This document shows, in pieces, positions 27,101 through 41,600 of a DNA stretch of 64,000 nucleotides (the first letter of the stretch is position 1; every line of letters begins with the position of its first letter). The translations under genes and the position numbers were made by a program. The notes under the pieces were generated by a model. It was not told the origin of the DNA, did not search any database, and saw only the letters and a program-made list of their open reading frames with translations. Source of the stretch: Fratercula arctica (Eukaryota; Chordata; Aves; Charadriiformes; Alcidae); contig CANTUZ010000001.1 of the NCBI GenBank assembly GCA_947846985.1, positions 182,294,955-182,358,954 on the forward strand, given 5' to 3'.

Positions 27101-30100
27101 CTCTCTATAGCAAAGGGATGAAGAAATGAAATAACTTACCTTACTGTCTTGTATGAAAATGCGTGTATTTAAATATGTATCTTCAGATAGGTATGTCTAC
27201 ACAACTGTTCATCCTTTCTCCTCCTCCATTGACTGTTGAAGGAATTTAGACAGCTAACTTGCTGTTAGTGACATGAGCTGAGATGAACGTGATAATTCTG
27301 TTATGTTAATCTAAGACAACATTCAGGAGCATGCCTTGACTTTTTGTGATATTTCATGAGGATAGATATCCAGAAATATCCTCTCTAGGTTTATCTAAGT
27401 GGATCTCAAGCTATGTTTAAGAACACATTATGAGCTTGATTATTTGTGGTAACTTACAAGTAGTTTTGATAGTAGTAAAATGGTAGTTTATTCCATTCAC
27501 ATTTAGTGCTTGAGGCTTTACAGGCACCTGTTCTTTGATAAAGATATTCTGAATACGTCTATGCCTAATTGAAATCTTCGGTGAGTGCTTGGGAGGTGTT
27601 CCTTATTCCCACCTTGGAATAATCGGACACTTGTTGGTTAGTAACCAAGGACGGAGTCCATCTGGTAGGAAGCAGACAATAGCTGTGCTGCTCTGAAATG
27701 TGTTCTCCATATGGATTCCAAAACTCAGGCTCCTTCCTTACCCTTATCAAATCCTCTATTTCCAGCTTGTGTATCAACAAAAGAATGAAGGACAACGCTG
27801 TGCATTGTGCTTTCTCCAGTTCAGAGAAAGGGAGGGTATGAGTCAGTGGGAGCCAGTGCTCTGTCAATTCCAACTTTTAGCAGAATTACTCCATCTCAGG
27901 TACATTGGATTCATACACAGTAAGGCAGTGGTTTCACAAGCAATTTGAACCAGTTCAAGTGTACGCTACTTCTGAAAGGTGTCTGGTTTTCTTCACTTTT
28001 CTCTCTGTCAGCACCTGTGTTGGAGAGCCTCCATCACGAATGAGATCATGTTGATCAATATAACGTGATACAAGAAAAGAAAAAAAAATATTGTTTTGCA
28101 GTTGGATCAGTTCCTTGATCCTGTAACTTGTGTAGCCTTGCAGCCTTAGCATATGCCAGAAGGGAGGATAGCCAGTACTTCTGTGTTTGGTAGCAGCTCT
28201 TGTTTAGATAAGGCTGTCATTCAACAACTGCTTTAAGCCAAATTATAGAACCCATATGGGTGGGATGTCTGAAGAATAACTTTCAAACTGGTTCACTTTG
28301 GTGTATGGAATTAACTCATGATTTTTACTATCTGGGTGCAAGATTCTACACAAAAATGCCTGTTGGGTATGTAAGTATGAATTTTATGAATGAGGGAAGA
28401 AACCTTTGCATGTGTCATGTATATTTTCTATACAGGTTTATAACTCGGTCCATTAAACTTCCATTAAAAGCAAGGGCAAAAGCTTATTGGTTCAAACCTG
28501 CTTTGTAAACCCCTCTAATATTTTAGGTATTGATTCTACAAATTATCCACATAAACCAGCTTATGTCTATGACAGTTGCAGTGACATTACTTTTGTTCTT
28601 TCTTTGGTATTTTATCAATGCACTACAGTTTTTACAGTATATAGTAAGTATACTTTTTATGCTAGCATTTCAACATGGTGTCTAAGTGTTTGGAAATGAA
28701 TATAAAATTATAACTATTTGGGTATTAGAAACTGCATTTTTTGCATTTAAGACTTTTTTAGGATAGTTACTTTTAATGTGGAGATTAGTATTGGAAAACA
28801 GCATGTGTGTGTGTTCTGATCTTCATGTGTATAGTAAATATGAGCTATTTTGAGGTAGGATCTTAGTTTAAAAATTGGTCAGCTGTTTTGGGTTTGTCAC
28901 CATATCCTTGGGTATAATGGTACAGATAGATGCATGAGACATCTGTTGTGTAGCAGCTTGGTTTTCTTTGATAACTTGTTCACATGACAAAAAGAGAAAT
29001 GGTTTGTCAGAGGAGTTTAATAATCTAATCTTCTGATTTTTTTCTCTTTAGGTTGCAGCAATCTATAAAGATTCAAGTATTGGAAATCTTATAAATATAG
29101 TTATTGTAAAATTAATTGTAATTCACAATGAACAGGTAGGAAAAATAATTATTAAAAAGATTTCTTTCTAATAGAAGAAACAAAATACATGAATTTGCAT
29201 TGTGATTCCAAAGTTTAAAATATTTTACTCTTAAATACAAAATATCTTCTTTAACTATAAATTTGTTTTTTAAGATAGGAGACTAAATGTCAAATGTGAG
29301 ATTAACTGCAGAACCTTTATTTAATGCCTGTATTTCCTGTATTAGCTCCTCCTGTTGACCTACATGGACATAAATCAGATACTATATGAAAGCTCATGGC
29401 ATAACTACCTAAAGTATGGTTATATGCGTGGAAACATGACAGGGAAATGACAGCTTTTATCGAGGGTTTTGATGGAGGGTTTTCAGCCCTAACAGCTGTA
29501 TTATTTTAAGATTGTGAGAAGTATATGCTTTTCAAATGCATGTTTTTATATTTATTTGTCATAAATGTCTTGTCACACTGTTTTTTTAATATTTAACATG
29601 TGATGCATGCTCACATACATGGATTAAAACAATGTATTCTCATGACTGATGACTTGTAGCTAAATTAAGACCTGATCCTACAAACAAATCTGTGTGAGTG
29701 AACTTATGTGGAGTCTTGCTGACTTCCTTTCCATGCATAGTCATTGTTTTGCAGATCAGGGGCATGAATGACAAAGTAATAAGTGCAAGTGCATGAATAC
29801 TAATATCCTTTTTTTTTTTTTTTTTTTTTTATTTCTTGCTTAGGAAGGACCAGCTATCACTTTTAATGCAGCTACCACTCTTCGTAACTTTTGCTTATGG
29901 CAGCAAGCACAAAACACTTTGGATGATGCTCACCCTTCCCATCATGATACTGCTGTTCTTATCACTAGGTACAGTATCTGAAATAGCTGTAATTACTCTG
30001 CTGGGTGAGACAAATGCTTCAGTTTCTTTTTTACATCATAATTTTTTAACCATTCCACTGATATTGTTCATAGATAATTGTAGTGAATAAAGGCTATCTT

Positions 30101-33100
30101 GCACTTCCCAAACCACTGGTTATCAATACGTGAGCAATTACTCTAATAGTGTCATGTTGGTAGCTAACCATCTGATGAACCTTTCATTAAAGATGATGGA
30201 AATAACTTAGACCTGATATTGTTATAAGGAAATTAAGCCTTTAACCATTGTACATACATGTGACAGGGACGGGGTGTTGTACATAATGGATTCAGCTGAA
30301 GGATGCAGTGACAATCAGTGCCTGGTAGCCCAGGTGAATTAGAACTACCAAAATCTTACTAATGGAAAACATTTAAATATTAGTATATATTCTTCCTGTA
30401 CACCGATTGCCTCAGTGAATGTTCTGATGTTCATTCACTGGAATATATTCTCTCTTTTGCTGTTTTTTTTTCATTATTTTTCCCCCAGTGTTCAAGTTGG
30501 ACACACTCCAGCACTTCAAACTGTTTGATATTTGTCCTGAATTTTAAGTTGTTATTTTGGCAGATGGTCCACTACATAAGATAGTTTCAAGTATACTGCA
30601 ATATGCACGTTTTTCAGCAGCATTTCGTTCTTGGTCTGCCTTCTGCATTGTAGAGAAGTAACACAGTATTTGAATTTTTATTCTTTGCAAGCTAGATGGA
30701 AAGTAATACTGTGAGCTTAGTCTGGCGAATTTAAATTACTTCTTTCACTGCAATGAAAATTGTTTGAATGGTCTGTAAGATTAAAAATTGAGAATCAGAT
30801 TTGCAATTGTTGTAATTAATATAGCAATAGTCAAATACTTTAAAAATATTCTTTAATTTGCTGTAATAATTTTAAATAAATCTTTTCCTTCAAGGGAAGA
30901 TATCTGCAGAGCTAGAGAAAAGTGTGATACTCTTGGTGAGTTATGTTTTTTTCATCAGTATGATTTTATAACAGAAAATCTGTAAGAGAATTTCACTGTA
31001 GGGAGAAAAATCAATTAGGAATAAATCAGAAAATAGATGCAAAGTTTAAGTCACAGATACAAAAAAAAAAAAAAATCAACTTCTCAATGCTGTTCTGCCC
31101 TGGGATGTTCTTTGGCACCACGTGGTTGGTTGTTTTGTGTAAATTTGTGGCATAGTTGAGTCATGACTTTCAACTTGGGTGCCATAGTATTTATAGAGTC
31201 ACTCCTTCTACGTGAAAATTCACTGTTAAGCTTTTATATAAGGATTCAATTTTGCAGGTTTAGCAGAGCTAGGTACAATGTGTGACCCTCTACGCAGCTG
31301 TTCTATAAGCGAAGAAAATGGATTGAGTGCTGCTTTTACTATAGCGCATGAGCTTGGACATGTGTAAGTACCTATTTCCCAGCAGGTAAATTTTTTTAAT
31401 TTCCTTTTAAATATGACCAGTTTCCAGTGATGGGCTCTACATTTCTAAGGGGGCGCAGTCTGCTGCATCCTTCTAGAAGAATCTTTATTTTTGCCCTTTG
31501 CGGTGAGCCAGCTCTTCCCACCACTTAGAGGTAGAGAAATTGTGAATTTTATAACCTGGGTGGTTGGTATCCTGAATTATGGGAGATACTGGCCATATAG
31601 CTGTATTCTGTCCTTTTGTCATATGAACTGTTGGGACACTGGGACAGGTATCTTACACGTGCCACGTAGTCCTGTTAACTCCAATTGCATTCTAGCCATG
31701 ATAGGAATTTACCTTTTAGAAAAGACAATTTTAAATATAACGCAGACATATTCTTCCTTGTGTTTGATCCTTTCAGAATACAGTAGAGTAACACAAAGAG
31801 AAATACTTTACACAGAAAAATAAGAGGAGATGACAGCATTTTATTTTATGAAGCATACCTCATCAGTGATGGCAGAAAGGTGCTATACTCTAGCTCCATG
31901 AGGCATGCCACAGTGTAGGTAACGATGGCATTACAGAGCTCAGTAGCTAGCTTGTTGATTTTCATTGAGATACATGCCATTTGTCATGGTACTTAAACTG
32001 AGATATAAAATAACACGGTGTGTTGCATAAATATGATATCGATGTGCTCGGTAGTTTGGTTTTGTTACTAAATAGTAAGACTTATGATGTGAATATTGGG
32101 GTAATATGTTATGGACAGTCTAGTGATGGCCTGTATATTCAGCTCAGGAGATGGGTTGTTCATTTAAAGTGGCATACTCCCAAAACGCTGGAGTTTTTCT
32201 GGTGAGCTAAAGAACTATGTAATTGTAAACTTCTTACTGTGCCCAGCATGATACAATTAGGAGCATTTTGGATAAGGAGAGAATTTTGTAAGGCATTTTG
32301 CCTTACAAGGCATTGTGTGGCCTTACATAGGCATTTGCCTATTGCCATAATGTCAGATAATCATATTAAGTGAGTTCCATTAAATTTTAAAGCATTTTCA
32401 AACTCAAAAGTCAAGCATTTGCTGCTACAAGAGAGTTTTGATTAATTATTGCTGAACTTGTTTTGGAGTTTGTCTGTTTTGCTTTTTAGATTTAATGTGC
32501 CTCATGATGACAGTTTTAAATGTAAAGAAGCTGGAATTAAACATCAATACCATGTGATGGCTCCAACTTTAAATTACCATACAAGTCCATGGACCTGGTC
32601 AAAATGCAGTCAAAAATATATCACTGAATTTCTTGAGTAAGTATCAATATAATGCTGTGGTTTTGATTTGGTTTTTTTGTTGTTTTTTATCCCCCCCCCC
32701 AATGTCATATCTTTCTGAGAAGTATTTTAAAGATATTGCTTAAATACTGGTTTCGTGTTGTTCTTAGGTTTAGCCACCGACTGGTAGGGTCTCAGTCCTC
32801 CAGAAAAATACATGTCTCTAACTCTTTGGATGATTAATGACTTTGTTAAAGTTGCACTCAACATATAAAGTTAAGAATACTTTTTCTTTTCTTTTCTTTT
32901 CTTTTTTTCCCAAATACAGCGCTGTTGGTTATTGAAAGTATCTTTAGTATGATTTTACTAGGTCAGAATAGATACATTTTATTTTCAGAAGTTTATATTT
33001 AAAAAATAAGTGGTAGGTATAATTTAGGCAGTACCATCTTTTTTTTCCCTGTAAGTATGTGAAAATGAGAAATGACAGACAGAAAAAAAAAAAAAAAGAT

Positions 33101-36100
33101 AAGCTCTTTTTCATGGATATAATGCAAAATCCAATAAAGGAAAATCAAGTGACCTGGTTTATTTTATTAATTTTAATTAATTAAATTCATTACATAGGCA
33201 GGTAGGCATGCAAACCCATAACTCCACTGAGATATGCATGTGTAAATGTTGTGCGAGTAGGCTCCCAATGATTTAAGAGCAATTTATTCCATTTTGTTCC
33301 TGTTTTTACAACAGTACTGGTTATGGTGAATGTCTCCTAGACAAACCTAGTGGAAGAATATATGATCTTTCCTCTCAGCTGCCCGGGTCAATGTATGATG
33401 TCAACAAGCAGTGCGAACTTATGTTTGGTCTTGGGTCACAAGTGTGCCCATATTTGGTGAGTGAACAACACAGAGTCATGCTCAATCTATACTAAAAACT
33501 TAGTGAAAGATAGGTTTAGAAATTAAATCTTAGGACTTCTTTGTTTTGGAAGAATTTTGTCCTGAAATATGTCAAAGTTCAGGTTCTGTTCTGATGAAGG
33601 GGGTAGATTTCAGTGGAGAGCATTGCAGCTCCATATGCTAGAATTATGTAGAATTAAAAAGTAGGATGAATTCACTTTGATTTGCACATCTGCAAATGTG
33701 ATTACAATTTCTTTAAAAGATCTAAAGCTGCATAAATTAATGCTTCCTGCAAATACTGAAAGGGAATTATTCCAATACTTTCTACAAATGTTCTTACATT
33801 ATAGCCGCTGTCTTACATGAACAGGTCTTTCTTCTCTGCTCATTTTAGTGCTTTTTAAAAATGCATAACTTGAAAGTCAATATATTAATTCAAATATTTG
33901 TTCTAAATATTTGGTCCAAAGTATAGATTCCCTCTACTTTGTCAAAGAGTCAAAAAATATTTTGATGCCTGTTAGAGTGTACATTTTGTATACTTAATCA
34001 AAAATGTCTTTAAAGCAAAATTGGGATCTGGAAAGAAAACTTAAGTAGATTAATATTGAAACTTAAGTTGTGTTTTCAAAACTTAATGTGGCTAGTGCAA
34101 TATAAAATAAATACAGATATAACATTATAACTTCATTCATTACTGTCAAGATGTTATATAGGTTAGATTTTGGACCAACTTGTCAAATACCTCTACTAGT
34201 ATTGCATGGCTTGTTGGAGCTTTTTAAAGGGGAGAATTTAAGATCAGGTTTAGACTGAATTAAATGGCACTTTTGGTGAGGTGGAATGTTGTTTAGGAGA
34301 AGTCAGGCTTTATGGGAATATTATAGAGAAGTAAAGGGGATTCAAAGACCTGAAGATGGTGTTACTGAAGACTGCTTTGTAAGTTTTGTAATCCATGAGT
34401 GTTATTTGTCCATTAAGAGTTTTTTAAGAAATTGAAAAGGAGGCTTTCTTCTTAATTTTCTAGCCAGTGTAATTTTTAAGAATTCCAGTTAGAGTCCTTA
34501 TCTGGGGATTATACTCAAAACTGTGCTGCATAGTATCAACCGTAACCTCTTACATGCTTCTTTATCAAATTTTCTACTGAGTTAGAGAATGAATTTATCA
34601 TTACTTCTAATGGGACCAGTTTCAAATATTCCACATTCCTGCCTGGCCTTAAGCAAAATCCATTTTGTTTTTATGGGGTTTTATCTGTGAAAAATGGTAG
34701 TACTAATAGCAAACACCAACCCCACAAAGTATGAGAAAACAATCCAAATAACCCTACTAATGTCTAAAATGGTGTTACTGGTACAACAAAAGTAATCCTA
34801 TTTTCTTTTTAGAAACAATGCAAACGCTTGTGGTGCACAAGCACAGAAGGTGTTCACAAGGGTTGTCGTACCCAGCACATGCCTTTGGCTGATGGAACGG
34901 TTTGTGGTGTGGGAATGGTAAGTCTTCATTTGTCTCTTGGTACTTGCATATGTAAAATTATGGAAGTAGACAAGAAAGATCAGCGCTTGCTGTGTGGTTG
35001 TACTGCGCCTGCAGCATACTGATTCTGTGAACAGTGTCTACCTGACTTTACCTGCAGTTTCTCTTAGTCCTGTAATGTTATGACATAAATAACATAGGTT
35101 GTCTGTTCAGAAAAATTATAAAAATTTACAAATGCCAAATAGGTGGAAGACCTCAAGGGAAAGTGGCCATATTTCCCTCTGAAGAATTCAGGTAATTCGT
35201 AACAAGTTGGTTTTTTTCCTCATCAGTAGTGCTCCAAAGTTGAATTTCCTGGAAACAAGGCACCCCAAAAGTGTATTTCCCCCAGTTTATCTTATTGAGG
35301 CTGTTTCGCTGAACAAGAATGAATTACCTATGAGTGACTTAGATACAGGAGTACACTTTTTTGGAAAGAGGGAGTCTTTGGATTAGAATCCTGGTTTCAT
35401 TAGACATTTGCACATCATAAGTTTCAGACAAAATATGAAAGCATGGATCAGTACCTCTTCACTTACTCCAGTAAGTGCCTTAATCACACATACCTCGCAC
35501 TCAGATACTGTCTTCCCTGTTGTAATGTAATTCAGGATATTGAATCTCCTCAGTGCTAAAATCCAGGAGCTCTCTTCTCACGCTCTAATGCATAGAGCTC
35601 TGCCGGGCTGTATGAGGTGTAGATTGAATTCTTTGACACCTAAAAAGGAAGAAATGGAAGCTGGACTTCCTATACCGTGCTCATCGGTTTATTTGGTAAA
35701 GAGTATTTGGGTCATGATGGTGCAGCTCACTTACTTCCTCATCCAGCAGGTTGTTTTTGAGCGCAGATCTGTATCCTCTGAGGATATAACCTGTCTTGGG
35801 CTGTCCATAAGGTTCGTGAGTATCTAATTAGCAGATATAGTCAAGACACTTACCGAACCTTGATAGAAACAAAAGTAGTGGTGGAGGCTGGTTGAATCCA
35901 GAGTTATCAGTGAAGATTTGAGGGTTTTAGGTTTGGATTTGTATGTGGTTTGGGAAGTGAAGAGAAATTAGGTGTTTGAGTTCTTTGCTGATCTAGTTTT
36001 TGGCTTCTCTGTATCTTAGTTCACTGTCAGCAAATAGAATTATTTTCTTACCTGTCAGGGGATTGTGAGAATAAATATTTAAGAGATTTTTTACATGTTC

Positions 36101-38662
36101 AGATATGATAGTGATTATCTTAAGTATGGCTGGTTTATTATGTTGATCTGCTTTTAATAGTAGTGTACTTTGGTAGCTTCAGGGGGTGTGGGAGCAATGT
36201 TAATTTTTTACCTTTTGATAGTTCTATAGGTTCAAAGATGATTAAAAAATATGTGGTCTAATTTCTATGTATAATAGGCTGCTACACTTACTCAGTTATT
36301 CCTAAATTTCCCCCAGTACCTTTTAGTCTTTACAAATTGTTGTCTTTTTTTTTCTTTTTCTGTATTTGGTAGGACAGTAGTAGTGAGGAATTTGAAAATA
36401 CTGTCTTAATAGATAACAATTTAGTGGGTAAATTGTCTCAAATGGTTTCTTTCCCTCTTGCAAGATTAGGAAAAGTTATTTGAAGGCTGTGGTGGAAGCT
36501 TTGCTTGATTAAATCCTATGCATGTAGCTGGTGTTATAATCTTTAACCCATGTTTCAGTCAGTCACTGATCAGAAAGGAAGTTCATCTTTTATATAAACT
36601 TCATGTGTAATTTGTAATTCAATTGACTTGACTAATTTGCCAACATCAGAGGATTTCTTTTATATAAGAATACAAAAACCTATTTTATGCAATTACTGCA
36701 GTGAAACCAGTTTTCTCTAGCAAGTGAAGAGCTAATTACATTCATTACCTCTGAAAGATGTAAAAAAGAACAGCAATTAATCTGACAAATTGTCATCTCT
36801 TCCTGTCTAAGGGGCAGCTCCTTTCAAGCTCAGTCAGCAAGTTTCTGTTCGTGTTAATGGGAATAATACATGGCGACTAGTAATTGTAATTAATATTTGC
36901 TGGCAACCTAAATAAATTTATATTTGGCATTTGCAGCATTACTGATGTGATGAATACAGGAAAGAATCATTTAAGGCATTTGTAAATTTAGTATCAACTT
37001 TTTTTTGTAATCTTTAGCTTTTTTTTGGGCTGTGTGTCTTATTAGTGGATCTTGCTCTATGGAGTGTTCTAACAGTCCTTGTATCTTTCCTTCCCCAAAG
37101 TACAAGAAGATATAAATCTAATAATATCAGAGACTCTCAAATGAATGAGCAAACAGCTTTTTCCTGAGTGCCTGCACTTCCTAATCTTCTTGCCATATGC
37201 AATCTATCGGCAGGCACGCATTTTGAAAGCGAGCTGTGTTTTGTATGTCTCATGGCGCACACACCTGTAGAGCTCAGTGGCTTCCTAACATATATAATAT
37301 TAGTAGGTATGGGTAGCGTATTCTTCAAACATTAATGGGAAAATGCAGTCTAACATTTCGGTGTCTTATAGAGAATAAAGGAAGTATTTTCTTGGGAATT
37401 GGAACGTTTCCTATATTAATTCTATAGAGATTAATTATCTAGAATTAATATTAATGATATAGAAAACTTAGACTTTTGCTTCCATTTTATGTCTAGTTAA
37501 ATTTCTTTGAGCGGATCAAAGTGTTCATCACAGAGTTACCTGCAAAAAGGAATTTTATTTGCTTGTTGGACTTCTGCTGAAGTATCTGAAAATTTCTCTT
37601 CACCTCCTCTTTTTATACATTCTGAGTGCTTAGGTCTGACAGTAGCCTTATAGGTAGCAGTTCTGCTGTGTCTGAGAACAGTTTCTCATTCCATTGATAT
37701 TCACGTTGTGTCTCATCACTTCAGGTGCTTTTTTGTTTGCTTATTTGACTTCACAAAGATCTATGGGAAGTTTAAGCTTCTGCCAGCTCTTCTAACATCA
37801 CACAGACCTTCCCTGAAGCAGAGGATACAGCCTCTAAATTCTTTGGCCTACTTGGTACTTCAGGGACAAAATGATAGTAAATATACCTAGATATGCCATA
37901 TGTAAACACCTGTTTTGCAGTGGTGAATTTCTACACACCATAGGACTATATTAGTCATTGCTTGAAAGTGTTTCTGGTGGGGCTTTTTTTCTGAGAGATT
38001 ATTAAATACAAAGCTATACATTCCTGGATTGTCTTCCTAAATACAATTACATGATATAACCAGAATATAATTTTTTTATTAAAATGTTATTTTTATTGTG
38101 TAATGAGTCACAGCAGCATGAAAAATATCAAATGGTTAGTGCTTTTTCATGTCTTGTCTCTGTACTCAAGGTTACCATGGGATTATCTTCAGAATTAACA
38201 ACCATGCCGTATGATTAGGCAGAGGTAGCTTGTTCACTGGATGCCACAATGAATTTCTTATACACAGTTGTAATTTTTGTTGCTGTGGTATAAACTATAT
38301 GTACAAATTGCAAATTAAAAACATAATAAATCACAATACAGAAAGTATTTATATGCTGCATTGAGGACCAAGATACCTGGGGACACTTATACAAGATATA
38401 TGAGGGAGTTATTTTCCATTCGGACAGAAACTGGAATGCTTTAATTGGGCTGGTTTCCTTCTCTTAACTGTCATAATTCTTGTTGCCATCACATTCCTGG
38501 TAGGAGTTAATTTGATGGATGTTTAGCAAATGTGAACATCTTAGAGTAGAACTTTTTGCCCCGCTTCCTCTTAGGTTTCCTTGTAATTTCTTTCTGCTTT
38601 GAAATTTCTGCAGACCAGCAGGCTCTTGGTATTATCTGTCTGGATTATGTTTTCAGTTGCTT

Positions 38663-38693
<31 letters not shown>

Positions 38694-41600
38694 GAGATTA
38701 CTCTATTCAAAGGTTTCTGTAATGAGGAATTTGCTTGCATTTGTACTCTGGGATAGTACAAAAGATTTCTCCTCATCTTGAACGTGGGAAGTTTTGAGTT
38801 TTTTTCTCCTTTCTTTTTGAAATTCCCAAAAAGAAAAGAGGATTAAGGTTTTGGCATGTTTCAGATTTTAAAAATAAAACAAAACAAAACCCCCACAAAA
38901 TAATGTTAGTAGGTAGAATCCCTCGATTCCCTGGATTTGTTCATAATTCTAAATTTACAGAGTATTAGTTCTCACAGTGAGGTTTATCTCATTCGCAGAA
39001 AATGCTACTTAATTCCATTTTATGGGGGACCTAATTAAAAGGACTAGTAAGGTAGTAGTATTATGGAAAAGAAATATCTACACCATTATGTGTAAACAAA
39101 TTAGTTACAAGCCAACTGATACCCAAAGTCTCCTCACGCATGTCCATCTCCAACTTACATCTGGCTCAGAATCATGGCTTCTGTATAATGAAGTTACGCA
39201 GTTTTTAGCGGTGTAGTTTACATGATATTCCAGTAATGGTAACTCATCTGTTGGAGTTGGTGATGCACATCTGAGCCAAAAAAAACACCTCCAAAGAAGA
39301 ACAGTTGGTGAAGCAATTTATCTTGTAGGAGTGACGTTCTCAGAACAAGTCTTTTTTTGCTCTGAAAAGAACAGCAAAAATACCCAATAAAGTGTCTTTT
39401 TTTATTATGATGATTTTTTGAGACACTCAGAAGGGTTGCATTCTGATCCTTCCTGGATTCCTGAGCAGTATACAAATATGCCCATATTCCATTAATTCCT
39501 TGGACATTAGAAGGGAGAGGTAGGAGGTAGCAGTGTGACTCTGACCCAGGCTTTTCCATGTCCTAGAGCTGTCCCAGTGTTCTGCATTGTGGCACTTTGC
39601 TACTTAAACACCACCTAAAAAACAAATGTCACAGAAGTCTGGAAAAAGCTATTTAACCGCAAGAAGGAATCCACATGATACAAATGAGTTTTATTGGAAA
39701 GTATGTGCCTTGTGTGTGTGCGAGAGAAGTGTTTATTACTTCTATTCACTCTAGATGTATATTGAATATTGACCTAGCGTCTCTAAAAATATCTAGAATA
39801 GCTATCAAATGAATTAAGATTTCATCCTAGCCCCTTTATAGCCACATAAGGAGAGGGATACAGGGACAATTGAATATGTGGATGCAAACCAAGAAAGGAT
39901 TGCTTTGATCAATACAAAAAGTAACAGTCTCTGATTCTGAGGTATGTTTGCTGTTCTTCAGTTGTAGGTTACTACCCATGTATTGATCTCTTTTAAAAAT
40001 CATTGCATTGCTCAACTACCTCATGAATGCAATACATGAAGATAGTTAATCTGAAAGAATAATTTATTATGTGTGTATATGTATGTGTAAAGTAAGTATA
40101 AAAAATTCACAGTTGGGTGATAGGGGGATATGTTAACCATCTGGAAGCAGCAGAAAATCTTTTGAACTGTAAAAACAGACTAAAGTATATTTAAGGGCTC
40201 AAACGAAGAATTTTTGCTATAAACTGGGATTTTTGTAAAATGCTTTTCTGATGAGATGTGATTTTCAGAAAAATTAAAAGTTTTCTGTAGGAATATTTCA
40301 AGGGAGAAATAAAGTATGTAGGGTTTTTTTGCAAGAAAAAATCAAAAATGTTGAAAAAATGATAAAATATTGTGGATTTTGTCAATAATTAATGTCATCT
40401 GAGTAATAAATGTAGGCTCATCTGAGAATCCATGCTACAGAGATAGAGACCTGAGATGCTATAGTTACAACTTCAGTTAGACATTTCTCCAAGCTCCTTA
40501 TCTTCTGTCTTGTATATTCGTTTTACTAACCAGTCTATTTTCATGGTTATTATATGCTCTTGTCTCCACTTCTCATCTTGGTTCTTTGAGCAATGTGCTT
40601 CCTTGACTGGTGTATTATAGGAAGAAGCCGGAGAGCAGACATAGGTCCAATGTGCAGCAAAACGTTTCCTTACATCCACTTGCAGCACACAAGGCAGAGA
40701 GAGGTCTGTAGCAGTACATTCATTCAAGGGAATGAGTGGGAACGTCCCGTAGAGATAAATACAGACAGAAACAACACCTCTGGGGTCTGTGGACTTTGGC
40801 ATTCATCTGAGTGGGTATTCTTCTCTTCACTCCCTGCTCATGGGGTTACGTGCTGATTCTATGTAACTTCTAAGATTCAGACTCCTTTCCCGGCTCTGTG
40901 TGATTGGAATCTACTTTGAGACAGTTTATGCTCAGACCTCACCTAGAGGCCAGATGCTGTGTAGTGAACTGGTCTTGTGCTGCAACACTGCGTTTAGTGT
41001 TTATCTGTTTGGTGGTACCAGCTATGCCCATTTTCTTTTCCTGCATTCAGTCCACTACGACTTTCCCTTCCCGTTCTATTTACTGGCTGATAGTCATTCT
41101 CAGGGCCCTGTCTGGGTATCAGGAGTGAAGAAATTGTATTTTGGAAGGTAAAAAGAAAAGAGAACAATAAAACTGGGTATTTGGAAGGCAAAATACAGAC
41201 CATCATGTCCACTTCTGCAATGCTTTGTCCTTTTAATTTTCTCCTCATACTTGTCTTCAATGTTCAGTCATCATCTTTCTTTTTAGAAGCACCAGCAGCT
41301 CCATAGGCAAGAGTCAAACCACTTATTACAAGCAGGTGATTAATAAATACAAATCTGGGTACCTGTAGGTTCATTGATCCCAAATTTGAACCATTAACCC
41401 TCCCTCTCAGCTCTGAAGGTATAATAATTTGGGTCAGAATTCCTGCCTTTTTGACAGAAAACCAACTGCTGACCTTGGCTAGAGCAGAGGTGCCACTTGC
41501 TGTAGTCAGTATTTTTGGAATTGCAAGTGATATCCCCTTTACATGATGCATACATTATATTTTCCATAACAAATGTAGGGAGGGGGAAATTGTTAGTGAT

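Larger units (their letters stand above)
16324..29051 (+). other. ADAMTS20 intron (12.7 kb) with an inverted CR1 pair
   Basis: Phase-0 intron, the largest complete one in the window. It carries a short CR1 3' end near 18.4 kb, a 1.2 kb minus-strand CR1 (18.66-19.83 kb), a 27-bp tandem duplication (23.70 kb) and a 1.2 kb plus-strand CR1 (25.50-26.71 kb). I recognise no exon or other gene in the rest. Confidence 0.88.
32637..33314 (+). other. ADAMTS20 intron (0.7 kb) with simple repeats
   Basis: Phase-2 intron with a C10 run at 32691-32700, a TTTTC-type pyrimidine repeat at 32881-32908 and a poly(A) run near 33.09 kb. Confidence 0.88.

Noticed and set aside
40900..41151. Overlapping frames at 40.9-41.15 kb that look membrane-like
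   Set aside because: Hydrophobic composition alone; two frames overlap on the same strand, there is no homology, and they lie within the 9.6 kb intron.
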